A DNA stretch of 64,000 nucleotides from Antitrichia curtipendula (lineage: Eukaryota; Streptophyta; Bryopsida; Hypnales; Leucodontaceae): positions 46,503,912 to 46,567,911 of the forward strand of contig OX579636.1 of NCBI GenBank assembly GCA_951230915.1, given 5' to 3'. Every line of letters starts with the position of its first letter. The first letter of the stretch is position 1. The position numbers and the translations under genes were made by a program. This document shows, in pieces, positions 38,761 to 51,241 of this stretch. Below the pieces are notes generated by a model, which saw nothing but the letters and a program-made list of their open reading frames with translations, did not search any database and was not told the DNA's origin.

Positions 38761-39702
38761 TTAACTCCTAAAGGTCCATTGTCCCCTCTGGGGACAAAAT
38801 GGATTCCTATGACCTCAATTTTTAGTGAAACTTTTTAAAACTTTCTCATAAGATAGAAAACTTATTACCTTTGTGGGAATATAATTTTTGTTTAAATTGG
38901 TACCTAGGAGAAAAAGTTATACTACAAAAGCCCAAATTCAGTCGGCAGTTAGAAAAAGAAATCCACCAAAACTTGAAATTAAATATATATATTTTTTCTA
39001 ATAGATTGTATTTTTGTCTACATGTAAAGCGTTGATTCATTTCATTTAGATTAGTGATGTGAAAGTCATAAACAATCTTATTTTTTGGTCAATCTAAGCA
39101 TCTTCTAGAAACAATAACCTATGGGTATATTTTTTAAATGCAATTTTCACAATTTTTCAAAAAAGATTATTTGATAAGGTTAAGTTTGCTTTTTAGAACA
39201 ATCTCATTGTTGTGATTATAATTGTATTCAATCCCATCTTAGAGCTAATAACAATTTAGTTTTTCTTTCAATCTTAGACCTACTTCTTTTTAATAACTTT
39301 TTAAAGAATGAAAATTGAATGTGTTTTTTTGGAAAAAAAATCCTTGACTTTCATCTCAAAAATCTCAAAATCTCAAAAATCCTTGACTTTCAAGTTTCAA
39401 CATCTAATTTTTTTAATTCAAAGTCTATAGTGCAATTTTTTTTCACAAATGACGGTCAAAGTCATTTGAAATTGCAAGTCAATGTTAAATATTTTTTCTT
39501 ATTTTGAATGCTAATATCTCCCAATCTTTGCAGTCAAGCTGCATGAAATGTTTAGTGCATGATTCAAACAAATAAATTATAAGATCCTATGGTTAGATTC
39601 TAAAAAAAGTATATTTTTTTTGTTTTCTTAGGTGAATGCAACAAAAATGGCAATTTTTAGTGGATTTTGACAAAATAATGGCCTTGGGCCTTTAGAGATT
39701 CA
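38761..39702 (+). mobile_element. TTAA-bounded (piggyBac-like) element, near full length
   Basis: It starts TTAACTCCTAAAGGTCC, with the subterminal hairpin TTGTCCCCtctGGGGACAA next to it, and ends GGGCCTTTAGAGATTCA, where the right TTAA has decayed to TTCA. It aligns along its length with 27,611-28,549, with many differences. Non-coding. Confidence 0.65.
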
Positions 39703-40338
39703 AAAATCATGCATTGAAGTGCATATTGCTAGTAAAACAAAAAACATCCATTTTCATTTTCTAATATAATATCACTCTTAAATTTGTTCAGAATTATGTT
39801 AGACTGATGACTTTTATTTTTACATCTCTTTGACTTTTTTATTTTCCTTTCATAGTCATGATTTGCCAAGCCTTCTATAATTTATTTTTCTTAGATTGTT
39901 TTTGAAGGGATTTATTTTGATGGTCCAATTTGTAAGCTCAAATTTCCGTGTATCTATTCAAAGTGCTTTGGATGAACTTTTAATAATACTGATTTAATGC
40001 TCTAATTATATACTACCTCTATTCTGAAAAAGACCTATGTTTTGTTTTTTCAAAGGAAATACATGTCATTTTAAGAATCAGAGAGAGCACGAGTCAAAAG
40101 TTAGAAATAAATTTGAATGGTCAATATTGTAGCAAAACATCACCTTTGGCAAAAAATAATCAAAATTTTTAAAATTGAATGATTTAAAAAATTAACAAGT
40201 CACCTTGTCGAATCCAAGGAAAAATGTGGCTAGAAAAATTACATATACAACTTGATGCCAACACATGTCCACTAACTAATGGGTAGAGAGGTCATTTTAT
40301 AATTAAACCCATTGTTCATCATGATTTCTCAAAGAATA
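39703..40338. other. AT-rich intergenic, no gene seen
   Basis: No motif or exon recognised. The last 80 bases resemble the left flank of foldback copy 1 (a version of CCATTGTTCATC.TGA and CTCAAA.A.TATGGGA). Confidence 0.4.
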
Positions 40339-40806
40339 TGGGACAATTTGAAGATGAGAGTTTAACTATTCATTGTCAAAATGCAAGAAGTGTGTTCAAT
40401 GAAGAACTTTAGACCTCATTTTGGCATAGTAGAATAACTTTTTAAAAAGAATTGAACTTGGAAAAGTTGGTAATTCAAATTGAATTTCATCTCCCAAAAT
40501 TGTTTGTAATTTTGAGCCTCCAAAAAAATTCAAAGAAGATGTTTGAAAATGTCAACAAAAATGTCCTTTCCAACCCCTCTTTGAATTTTGTCCATAACTT
40601 TTGGTTGGAAACTCTAAATCTCAAACGGAGTTTTGGAGATGAAATTTAGATTGATTTTCCAACTTTTCTTAGTCTAAATTATTTTGTTTAAATTATTCTA
40701 CTATGCCCAAATGAGGTCTACATTTCTACATTGAACATAATTCCTGCTTTTGACTTAATTAGGTATAAGTAGTTGAACTTCTACTAATCATAATTTACAT
40801 ATCCCA
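40339..40806. mobile_element. Foldback element, copy 3
   Basis: Inverted arms start TGGGACAATTTGAAG and end TTTACATATCCCA. Shared landmarks with copies 1 and 2 include TAGAATAACTTTTTA in the left arm and TTATTCTACTATGCCCAAAT in the right arm. A stretch like ATAAAGAGATT follows the right arm, as in copy 1. Confidence 0.7.
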
Positions 40807-40982
40807 TATGAATTGTTTTACCTCCCACCATCCTAATAGTATAAAGAGATTATCTATACAATTTCATTCATTTACAATAAAATTGATTTTCAATATATAT
40901 GAAGTGGGTGCCAAATAATTTCAATAATTATGGTTTTTATCTTAATGTCAAATTTTTAAGAAATGGTATTTTAATGTATAGA

Positions 40983-41219
40983 TAATTTCGTTAAAATGGC
41001 ACCATTCCACTACTTTGACAGTTTTTATGGTTTAGACTAAGTGGTCTGAAATGTCCCAGATATCTGAAATCTATATTTGACCTTGATGTCACTTTTACAG
41101 TTTAGATTGTACGATTTCAAATCTATATTAGTCCTAGATGGTAAGATGGCACTTTTATAGTTTAGATTGGGCAATACATTTGAAAATGGCACACGGAATA
41201 TCACCATTTTAATGAAATT
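40983..41219. mobile_element. Small MITE, same family as in catalase intron 6
   Basis: The ends are AATTTCGTTAAAATGGC and, inverted, AAATTTCATTAAAATGG. At 237 bp it is longer than the intronic copy and has internal near-repeats of CACTTTTATAGTTTAGATT. Confidence 0.6.
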
Positions 41220-42002
41220 TCCGATAAGTGTTGAACTTCATTTTGAACTTCAATTAGTTTTTCAGCAAAAATGTGCCAAGTGCCAAAGGTGTCTTTGGGC
41301 TACAGTACATCAATTGGATTAAGGATGCTCCTAGATGCTATAGAGGGGCCAGAAGCCCCAAAGTGATCATTGGTACTCTAGAAAGCATATAATTTAGTAA
41401 TTTTTAATAATGTAAAATTTGTTTGAATTAGAACTTCTTGTAAACTAGATAGATGTTAAAAAAAATTCAGTGCATCAAATGGTACAAGATTTACAGATAT
41501 CACAATATACACCAATGCTATAATGCTAACATATAGTATAGTATTAAATCACAATATATATGATAATATGGCAGCGGTGCTATTCTGTGAGCCTGTGAGC
41601 GGCGAGCGGGAATATTGTGAGCAGGGAGCACTGGAATTAGAAAAAATAGTATAGATATCAATAATAGTGGAAAATAAAAGGAGAATCCAAACATTTTGGG
41701 CTAAATTTGAATTTCATTATAAATTTCAGGGTCTAGGTCCCCAGACCTATGACCGTGGATAAAAATTATTTGTATTAGGGGTGTTGTTTATCATAATAGC
41801 ATATAATGATGAGAGTATACATTGTAAAGACGAGGTGAAAGATGTGAAAAATGAACCTGACGATGGAAGGAAGGGTATATAAAATATAACCTTCAATTAC
41901 AAGATTTTCCCAAAGAAAAAATTTATACTTTTGTCCACAAGTGTAACTTCAGTTAGAAGTAATTTACATTCAGATCTCAGTCACTCTCAGGCTCTAGGGT
42001 TC
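41220..42002. other. Downstream flank of the MULE gene, no gene seen
   Basis: AT-rich, with a short GC-richer patch near 41,570-41,635 (GTGAGC repeated four times within about 55 bases). I looked for a terminal inverted repeat matching 45.9-47.2 kb and did not find one. Confidence 0.35.
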
Positions 42003-45000
42003 CTAAGTATCAAATAGAATCTCATTTGGAACGTTGATGATATCAGCCCGAATGAGGAGGCGCTTGACCTCATTAAAGCTGAAGCTTGGAGAATGTATGA
42101 ACTTGTCATCTACTAGGTTCATTTTGCAAAAGTAACGAAATAAGTAATAGAGATGTTTGCAGTTAACATATTGATGGCGTCCACCAATTGCTGAAACAGC
42201 CATGTCCACAAAATCAGGACAAGTACACTCCGAGTACATGCCCAGTGTGATTCGGTAAACTTTGTGTGCAAGCTCTATTCCAGATTGAAGGGAGATTATG
42301 GCTCCAAGTCCGGGAAAGGGAAGCATAGTGACTCCTAAGATTGTTCCTTTGACGTTCCCAGCATTCTCCCACTTATTGCAATGCTCTGTAGTAGGAGCAT
42401 TTGCAATACGTCTAATAGGCTTGTTTCGGCGAGTTGTTGGATAGGTGTCTGCATGCACAGGGATAGGCTGATCATACATGACCGCCTCAAAAACATTTGA
42501 CATCGTGAATAATCGTCGAGGTGACATAGGTGGTCGGTTTTGGAGCTGGAATCCAGCTTCCTGCAGCAGAAGTGTTTCCTGACGAGATAAACTAGTGCCT
42601 GTCAATACAGGCCAGATGTCTGGTACTTCAGGCCAATCAATTACCCAAGAACGTTTAGAGCCTCGCATGCAACGGTGAACATCATCTGGGCAGAACCAAA
42701 AATCTGTCATGATCTCCTTATTTCCTCCGTACTGTTTTTTGCGTCCGCGGTATGTAGGAGCTGGAGTGCCTTTGCTTCCTCTTGCAATTTTGGCAACGCA
42801 ACGGATGTTTGATCCTCGTTGCTGGGCATGACATTTGCAGCTAGACTTGTGGGATAACCTCGCAATATGCCATTGAGAAGTGTCACAATCACTTTCCAAC
42901 GCAGTAGTGATATGTGGCACATGCTCATAGTTAGCCACTTTGTTCCTATCCTTGATAGACTTCGTGGGTGTGCGTGTAGACTGAGTCATGACTCTTGGCT
43001 GAGAGAAGTTCACCTTGTCCGGCCGATGGGAATCACCATCCGACCCAATAGGGAGGTCTAGTTTGCGCTTATTGCTGCCAAATACCTCTTCACCCTCCAA
43101 GTGCGGAACACGCATTGCAACCTCAATTGCTCCAGGAATGACATTCAACGCCTCCGCGATCTTCTTAGGGTTGCCGTTGCGTCTAGCACCTCTTAACTTT
43201 AGCTCCTCTTTCGATGGACCCGACCTTGACGTTGTGCTGTTCAAGAAAGACCGGTAATTTGTCATTTGCATGAAGGCTCGAATGCAATCATCACAGATGG
43301 CGGCAAACAAGTCATTACCGCGATTACCCGACTGCTGCAACCATTTGTTGTGGACTGTTTCTGATAAGTTGCATGATGGCATGTCAGCAATTTCCTCAAC
43401 ACTCAATCCCTGCAAAAGAAATATTCTTGTTAGTCCTACAATTGTTAAGGCTGAAAAGACTCAGACTTCAGCTTACGTAGGCATGGCAAAGCATTTATGA
43501 TTTTGATCTCGTCAGCAGGCTGTGAAGGCACCTCTCGGCTCCGAGAGATATGGCATCCTATTACTAGTTTGATTACAATCATAGTTTTTCGTAATAATAA
43601 TTTCGTAGCAGAGAAAGCCATCTCAAAGTGATAGTGCAAAAGAACAAAAGCAACAGAACTGAAGGAGGGATCTAAACATACCATTTGCATAAAGCCTCCC
43701 CATTGGCGATATCGGAAGTGCCAAAAAGCGAGCCACAACTCCAATTCACGCAGAGCATCTTTTGAGGCTGCCCCGGATGATAACCACCAAGATCGAATGG
43801 CCAAATACCTTATCTCAGCTTCCTCCATAGTGATTGAGTCTTTATATTGCTTGCATAGACGTATATGTTGGTGTTGCATATCCGGTTTGATGAGCTTCTG
43901 GATATGCCGGTGCAACAAAGTACTCCAGTGCAGAAGACATGTTCGTTCGCGATTGACCATCTCCATTTTGGGGTTCCCCTTACCATATACAATTCAAATG
44001 GCATTCCAATTTGCTTGCGCGCTATCTGCCATGAAGCCCTTGAAGTTTGTATTCACTACGCCGTTGCGTCTCATGACATCATTTAGTAACCTCCACATAA
44101 TGCACTGGATCTCAATATCTTCAGATTGCATGTCACAAACGGCGATTGTCATCACCTTTCTACATCCTATGTCATAGACATGGCAGGCCATGGTGGTCCA
44201 ATCCTTTATTCGTTTTACATGATCAAATATGAGCCACGCGTTCTCCAAATCTCCTCCCGCTTGCATACGCTTCACCAAGTCTACCCCACTACCAAGTCCA
44301 TTGACCAACATCTTAAACAAGTATACTTTTTCTTTTCCCTGTCCAGGAAAAATGCTCTCATGAATGTATTCAAACTTTAGATTTTGTTTCATATTCATAA
44401 TGCTATCTATGACCCCACCTTTTCCAGTGCTACGAAATGAAGAAATAGTGTTACGGATGTCGGGGAACTAAGGATCTGGAACCTATCCATGACATCTTCC
44501 AACGACTTCCCCTGCAGCAACTCCTTTGGACCTTCACCGTTGTGTATGAGGTAGTTCTCCAGAAATTGTTTACTAGCTGCAAGGGCTATGGCTGAGTTAG
44601 TGGCACTAGGGGTTTTTAAGACTTCACCTGCAATGAGCTCCGAAATGGTGTCTAACGACTCTCTACAGGTTCCAGAAGCAATAGGATCCATGTGATTACC
44701 CAAATGGATGCACGCTCTCGTCATCCCTGGAGTATCACTATAAACGTAATAAACTCTAGCATCACAAGTACTAACGCAGTGGGGTGAACTTTTGCATATT
44801 TTGCAAAGAACAGTAGAATCCTTTGGAGAGAGTGCACCAACATAGAAAGGAGTAGGAGTATATCCACACCATTCAGTCTCATTCCGCTTGGAAGATCGCC
44901 TGAAATAGTCACAATTGGAATTGTTACAAATCAAATGAACTGTACAAGATGATTTTCGGGATTTTAAACTATCCTGATTATGTATATTGGATGTAATGGT

Positions 45001-45840
45001 CCGACACCATGCATGCCCATCGTATCGTTTATCCATACCCTGTAAGTTCCCAGCAGCGGATGATGAAGACGGAGCACAAAGAGAAGGCAACTCGAATACT
45101 ACGTTTCCATCAAAGTCTGCAAGAAGGTACTGTACTTTTTGATGGTCGAGCAAATCATAATCTAATGCAGCAACCTCGTTCCTAGATCCGCGAATAGATG
45201 CTAGTTTGCGAAGGCACCCAACGATACTGTGCCCGACTGAAATATTTGGATGAGTTGGTGGTCTTGAGTGAGTGGACAAAGCAGGACTAGTAGTAGGCGT
45301 GGAGTACCTACTGGATGTTGTTTCCTGGACGTCACTACAGACACGTCTAGGAAGCGTTGTTGCAAGACCTGGTTGACTAGGCGACTCTCCCTCCGATTCA
45401 CTAGATAAATCTATCACAGGGACATTAACTTCTAGCTTCACTCGGACAAGTTGAATCGGAGTCGTAGCAATTGTAACGCGATCACTGTCCACAGAAGTTC
45501 CTATATTTTGGCCTACAAACGGCATGTTAACAGTGGAGTGGTCTGACTCCCGTGGCAACCTCTCAGTAGAAGTATCCCGCATGATAGAAGGCAAACCATA
45601 TACCCTATAACGCCCTCGACGGAGGTGCCAGCAATGACCGTCCTCTAGAACTAACTTTGGCATATGGATGGACTCTATTAAGTACCCCAAATCAGACATG
45701 ACTTCCTCCTCAACATAAATACTAGATTGGAGAAATCCGAAACGAACATAAAGGAGGTGAGAAGACACTATAGTATACCCTGCTTCTCCTAAAGGCAGAA
45801 CTAATGGAATTTCACGGCCATCCGCTCTAATGGTGGCCAT
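42003..45840 (-). pseudogene. MULE-type transposase with SWIM zinc finger, two lesions
   Basis: Mutator-like element gene. Exon 1 runs from ATG 45,840 to 43,682. Intron 43,681-43,410 has donor GTATGT, a CTAAC branch-like site and acceptor TTTTGCAG, and joins in phase 0. Exon 2 runs 43,409-42,003. Exon 1 has a Cys-rich block (about residues 300-365, with CKICKSSPHC and TRACIHLGNH), then PSATNSAIALAASK, then the transposase core (KVYLFKM, ENAWLIFDHVKR, TTMACHVYD, GFMADSAQANWNAI, RYLAIRSWWLSSGAAS, FWHFRYRQWGGFMQ). Exon 2 ends with a SWIM finger: CTCPDF, 20-odd residues, then NCKH. Lesion 1 is a one-base loss near 44,455-44,465: after SSP the frame must shift to read IRNTISSF. Lesion 2 is an in-frame TGA at 43,996-43,994, probably CGA to TGA. 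Everything else is open, so inactivation is recent. No terminal inverted repeats were found. Confidence 0.82.
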
Positions 45841-47326
45841 TGACGAAGCAAACTTGGACACACTTGAAATGAGAACACTTTTACAGCAACCATAGAAAAC
45901 AAAAACTCCTAGTGAATGAAGTGATCCAGACGTAGAAAATATGCGGGCATATACTTGTCTTACAACGGGAACTTAAAAAGATAGGAATAATGTGTCTTCA
46001 TTGCGTATAATGATGCAGTACTATCACTAGCCCCCAATTTGGATGTCTAAAATTGCCGCCCAAATGTATATTAGGAGTGAGTACTCTTAAAGCAAGACAG
46101 TATCTAACCTAAGTCATAAATGAGAGTAATTCAAAATTCAAGGACCATGTGACATGTCTGTAGATTTGGGATACACGTAGAGAGGAGTCCACGTAGACAC
46201 CTCCTACTTTGCTATCAGAACGCAGGTATAGGACCTTTGCCCCCCATCCCATGATACATCACGGCGTCATTGCAGAGTTGTCCCATAAAATCATAAAAAA
46301 TGTAGCTGACCTATATATATGATGACAGGAAGATTTTGAAAACGGACTAAATCTAGGGTGACTGATTTCAATAGCTCTTGGAACTGGCCGTCACTACCAA
46401 CTGACAAACAAGTATTAGATATAACATGTGAACTCAGTTGTGGTTGCCGAAGTTCAGGTTCACAGTTGTGGTATACTGTTCAGAGGGGCTGAGTCTAAAT
46501 GAAATTACAAAAGGAGAGTAGGAGTTTCAAATTGGTCATTAGGATATGTATGGACATCTTAGTTAGAGGATTTTGGAAGGGTCATTACTTTCTGAAAGTA
46601 ATATGAACTATTAGTCTCATGCCTTTAGCACGACACATACCCGACCGTGGTTTATTGAATAAAGCGAGGAAATCCAAAAAGAGAGGAAGGTCCCATTTCT
46701 CATCATGAAAGGAGTTAACCCGTGCACGATTGAGAAGGCAAAGTACTAAGACCAAGAAGAGAGCGGCCCTGCTATGTGGGACATCCTGCATCGAAGACTA
46801 CAAAGCGCCCAAAGCCTCCAGCGACCATTCTGTAAGTCCTGCATGATCGCATGATCATAATCTGCTTTTTGAATTACATTTACTTCTAGAACTAGAAATC
46901 AACCAAGCGTTTCTTGCATGATCATTATCATGCAATGTTGAAAGTGACCCTTGAATACAGATTCGACGATACCTAGATTAGGAAATAGATGCCCCTAGCA
47001 TTGTTCCAAATTTTATAACTTGGGGCAATTCTAACAATCACACATTGTCTCGTAATTCATAGAATCGGGATTAAGCAGCGTTCCATTTTCCTGTTCTATA
47101 AGCTGATGTTCTTAGAACCGGGATAGTCTACATGCACATGGAACTTATTGGGAAACCAAATTCTAAGAGGTCCGTGGGAAAAGACGAACAAAACGGAGCT
47201 CGATGCGCGTCTGGTTCACTTTTATGGGGATAGTTCTTAGAGTATAGGGTTTAGTGTTTTGCGAGTTTCTGCTACCTCAGCATCAGTTTCACTCTTCCTT
47301 GCTCACTTCCTCAATAGACCGAAACA
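45841..47326. other. Between MULE gene and satellite array, no gene confirmed
   Basis: Mixed-composition sequence. On the minus strand, 46,791-46,635 reads like a short secretory or membrane start (MQDVPHSRAALFLVLVLCLL) ending at a possible donor, GTATGT, near 46,640, but I found no second exon in phase, so I do not call it. The last 100 bases are pyrimidine-rich and could be a 5' leader of the ORF at 47,327. Confidence 0.35.
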
Positions 47327-47623
47327 ATGGTGCGGAATCCAGCGACCAGCAATGCAGCTCCAAGAGGACGCAGCCGCGACGGAAATCGCGTCAACGACGA
47401 GCAGGATGAGAATCGCGAGAACGACGAAGGGGCGGCAGATAGAAGCAGTCCCCAAGCTGAAACTTTTTTGCTTCGTCCCGCTCGTCATTTCGTCTTGTGT
47501 ATCAGGTCCCAACTCGTGTCTGGTCCCTCTCGGCGCCGAGAGTTTCGAGCCTGCTCCCCTGACGTGATTCCACTGGGAGGGGTGATCGGGTGTTTGAATA
47601 TTTTTTGTGGTTCCTCCCGCTAA
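47327..47623 (+). other. ORF that runs into the satellite array
   Basis: ATG at 47,327 has an excellent context (GAAACAATGG). It is followed by about 46 codons of unique sequence starting MVRNPATSNAAPRGRSRDGN and rich in Arg, Asp, Glu and Asn; the frame then continues into the first 139-bp monomer and stops at 47,623. The unique part is hydrophilic and low-complexity, like the N-terminus of some retroelement gag proteins or nuclear proteins, but I cannot name it. It may be the remains of a gene from which the monomer was amplified, or just the chance left border of the array. Confidence 0.3.
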
Positions 47624-48120
47624 TCTTTTGGTTTTCTGCATCAGGTCCCAGCTCGTGTCTAGTCCCTCTCGGCGCCGAGAGCTTCAAGCCTGCTCCCTCG
47701 ACGTGATCCCACTGGAGGGGTGATCGGGTGTTTGAATAATTTTTTTTGGTTTCGTCCCGCTTGTCTTTTGGTCTTGTGTATCAGGTCCCATCTCGTGTCT
47801 GGTCCTTCTCGGCACCGAGAGCTTCGAGCTTGCTCCCTTGACGTGATCCCACTGGGAGGGGTGATCGGGTGTTTGAATATTTTTTGTGTTTCCTCCCACT
47901 CGTCATTTCGTCTTGTGTATCAGGTCCCAGCTCGTGTCTGGTCCCTTTCGGCGCAGAGAGCTTCGAGCCTGCTCCCCCGACGTGATCCCACTAGGAGGGG
48001 TGATCGGGTGTTTGAATATTTTTTGTGGTTCCTCCCGCTCGTCGTTTCGTCTTGTGTATTAGGTCCTAGCTTGTGTCTGGTCCCTCTTGGCGCCGAGAGC
48101 TTTGAGCCTGCTCCCCCGAC

Positions 48121-49232
48121 GTGATCCCACTGGGAGGGGTGATCGGGTGTTTGAATATTTTTTGTGTTTCCTCCCACTCGTCATTTCGTCTTGTGGATCA
48201 GGTCCCATCTCGTGTCTGGTCCCTCTCGGCGCCGAGAGCTTTGAGCCTGCTCCCCCGACGTGATCCCACTGGGAGGGGTGATCGGGTGTTTGAATATTTT
48301 TTGTGGTTCCTCCCGCTCGTGGTTTCGTCTTGTGTATTAGGTCCCAGCTTGTGTCTGGTCCTTCTTGGCGCCGAGAGCTTTGAGCCTGCTCCCCCGACGT
48401 GATCCCAATGGGAGGGGTGATCGGGTGTTTGAATATTTTTTGTGTTTCCTCCCACTCGTCATTTCGTCTTGTGCATCAGGTCCCATCTCGTGTCTGGTCC
48501 CTCTTGAATCCGAGGGTTTCGAGCCTGCCTCCCCGACGTGATGCCACAGGAAGGGGTGATCGGGGGTTTGAATATTTTTTTTGGTTCCTTCCGCTCGTCG
48601 TTTCGTCTTGTGTATCAGGTCCCATCTCGTGTCTGGTCCCTCTCGGCGCCGAGAGCTTCGAGCCTGCTCCCCCGACGTGATCCCACTGGGAGGGGTGATC
48701 GGGTGTTTGAATATTTTTTGTGTTTCCTCCCACTCGTCATTTCGTCTTGTGGATCAGGTCCCATCTCGTGTCTGGTCCCTCTCGGCGCCGAGAGCTTTGA
48801 GCCTGCTCCCCCGACGTGATCCCACTGGGAGGGGTGATCGGGTGTTTGAATATTTTTTGTGGTTCCTCCCGCTCGTGGTTTCGTCTTGTGTATTAGGTCC
48901 CAGCTTGTGTCTGGTCCTTCTTGGCGCCGAGAGCTTTGAGCCTGCTCCCCCGACGTGATTCCACTGGGAGGGGTGATCGGGTGTTTGAATATTTTTTGTG
49001 TTTCCTCCCACTCGTCATTTCGTCTTGTGCATCAGGTCCCATCTCGTGTCTGGTCCCTCTTGAATCCGAGGGTTTCGAGCCTGCCTCCCCGACGTGATGC
49101 CACAGGAAGGGGTGATCGGGGGTTTGAATATTCTTTTTGGTTCCTTCCGCTCGTCGTTTCGTCTTGTGTATCAGGTCCCATCTCGTGTCTGGTCCCTCTC
49201 GGCGCCGAGAGCTTCGAGCCTGCTCCCCAGAC
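48121..49232 (+). repeat. 556-bp (four-monomer) tandem duplication at the array edge
   Basis: Units 48,121-48,676 and 48,677-49,232 share rare variants found nowhere else in the array, such as TTGTGGATCAGG, CGTGGTTTCGTCTTGTGTATTAGG and CTCTTGAATCCGAGGG, in the same order. Confidence 0.85.
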
Positions 49233-51241
49233 GTGATCCCAATGGGAGGGGTGATCGGGTGTTTGAATATTTTTTGTGTTTCCTCCCACTCGTCATTTCG
49301 TCTTGCATATCAGGTCCCAGCTCGTGTCTGGTCCCTCTCGGCGCCGAGGGTTTCAAGCCTGCTCCCCCGACATGATCCCACACGGAGGGGTGATCGGGTG
49401 TTGGAATATTTTTTGTGTTTCGTCCTGCTCGTCTTTTGGTCTTGTGTATCAGGTCCCATCTCGTGTTTGGTCCCTTTCGCCGCCAAGAGCTTCGAGCCTG
49501 CTCCCCCGACGTGATCCCACTGGGAGGGGTGATTGGGTGTTTGAATATTTTTTGTATTTCCTCCCACTCGTCCTTTCGTCTTGTGTATCAGGTCCCATCT
49601 CGTGTTTGGTCCCTTTCGCCGCCGAGAGCTTCGAGCCTGCTCCCCCGACGTGATCTTACTGGGAGGGGTCACGGGTGTTTGAATATTTTTTGTGTTTCCT
49701 CCCACTCGTCATTTCGTCTTGTGTATCAGGTCCCATCTCGTGTCTGGTCCCTCTCGGCGCCGAGAGCTTCGAGCTTGCTCCCCCGACCTGATTCCACTAG
49801 GAGGGGTGATCGGGTGTTTGAATAATTTTTGTGTTTCCTCCCGCCCGTCCTTTCGTCTTGTGTATCAGATCCCATCTCGTGTCTGGTCCCTTTCGCCGCC
49901 GAAAGCTTTGAGTCTGCTCCCCTGACATGATCTTACTAGGAGGGGTCACGGGTGTTTGATTATTATTTTTTGTTTCCTCCTGCCCGTCCTTTCGTCTTGT
50001 GTATTAGGTCCCATCTCGTGTTTGGTCCCTTTCGGCGCCGAGAGCTTTGAGCTTGCTCCCTCGACGTGATCTCACTGGGAAGGGTGATCGGGTGTTTGAA
50101 TACTTTTTGTGTTTCCTCCAACTCGTCATTTCGTCTTGTGTATCAGGTCCCATCTCGTGTTTGGTCCCTTTCGGCACCGACAGCTTTGAGTCTGCTCCCC
50201 CGACGTGATCTTACTGGGAGGGGTCACGGGTGTTTGAATATTTTTTTTTGTTTCCTTCCACTTGTCCTTTCGTCTTGTGTATCAGGTGCCATCTCGTGTC
50301 TGGTCCTTTTCGGCGCCGAGAGCTTTGAGCTTGCTCCCTCGACGTGATCTCACTGGGAAGGGTGATCGGGTGTTTGAATACTTTTTGTGTTTCCTTCCAC
50401 TTGTCATTTCGTCTTGTGTATCAGGTGCCATCTCGTGTTTGGTCCCTTTCGGCACCGAGAGCTTTGAGCCTGCTCCCCCGACATGATCCCACTGGGAGGG
50501 GTGATCGGGTGTTTGATTATTTTTTGTGTTTCCTCTCACTTGTCATTTCGTCTTATGTATCAGGTCCTAGCTCGTGTCTGGACCCTTTCGGCGCCGAGAG
50601 CTTTGAGCTTGCTCCCTCGACGTGATCTCACTGGGAAGGGTGATCGGGTGTTTGAATACTTTTTTTTTGTTTCCTTCCGCCTTTCCTTTCGTCTTGTGTA
50701 TCAGGTGCCATCTCGTGTTTGGTCCCTTTCGGCGCCGAGAGCTTTGAGCCTGCTCCCCCGACGTGATTCCACTGGGAGGGGTGATCGGGTGTTTGATTAT
50801 TTTTTGTGTTTCCTCCCACTTGTCATTTTGTCTTATGTATCAGGTCCTAGCTCAAGTTTGGTCCCTTTCGGCGCCGAGAGCTTTGAGTCTGCTCCCCCGA
50901 CGTGATCTTACTGGGAGGGGTCACGGGTGTTTGAATATTTTTTTTTGTTTCCTCCCGCCCGTCCTTTCGTCTTGTGTATCAGGTCCCATCTCGTGTTTGG
51001 TCCCTTTCGGCGCCGAGAGCTTTGAGCCTGCTCCCCCGACGTGATTCCACTGGGAGGGGTGATCGGGTGTTTGATTATTTTTTGTGTTTCCTCTCACTTG
51101 TCATTTCGTCTTATGTATCAGGTCCTAGCTCGTGTCTGGTCCCTTTCGGCGCCGAGAGCTTTGAGTCTGCTCCCCTGACGTGATCTTACTGGGAGGGGTC
51201 ACGGGTGTTTGAATATTTTTTTTTGTTTCCTTCCGCCTTTC

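Noticed and set aside
46585..46791. Minus-strand ORF beginning like a signal peptide
   Set aside because: The hydrophobic start and possible GTATGT donor are suggestive, but no acceptor and second exon in phase were found before the MULE start.
42003..47200. Terminal inverted repeats and target duplication of the MULE
   Set aside because: I compared both flanks by eye and found no convincing match; a computed self-alignment would settle it.
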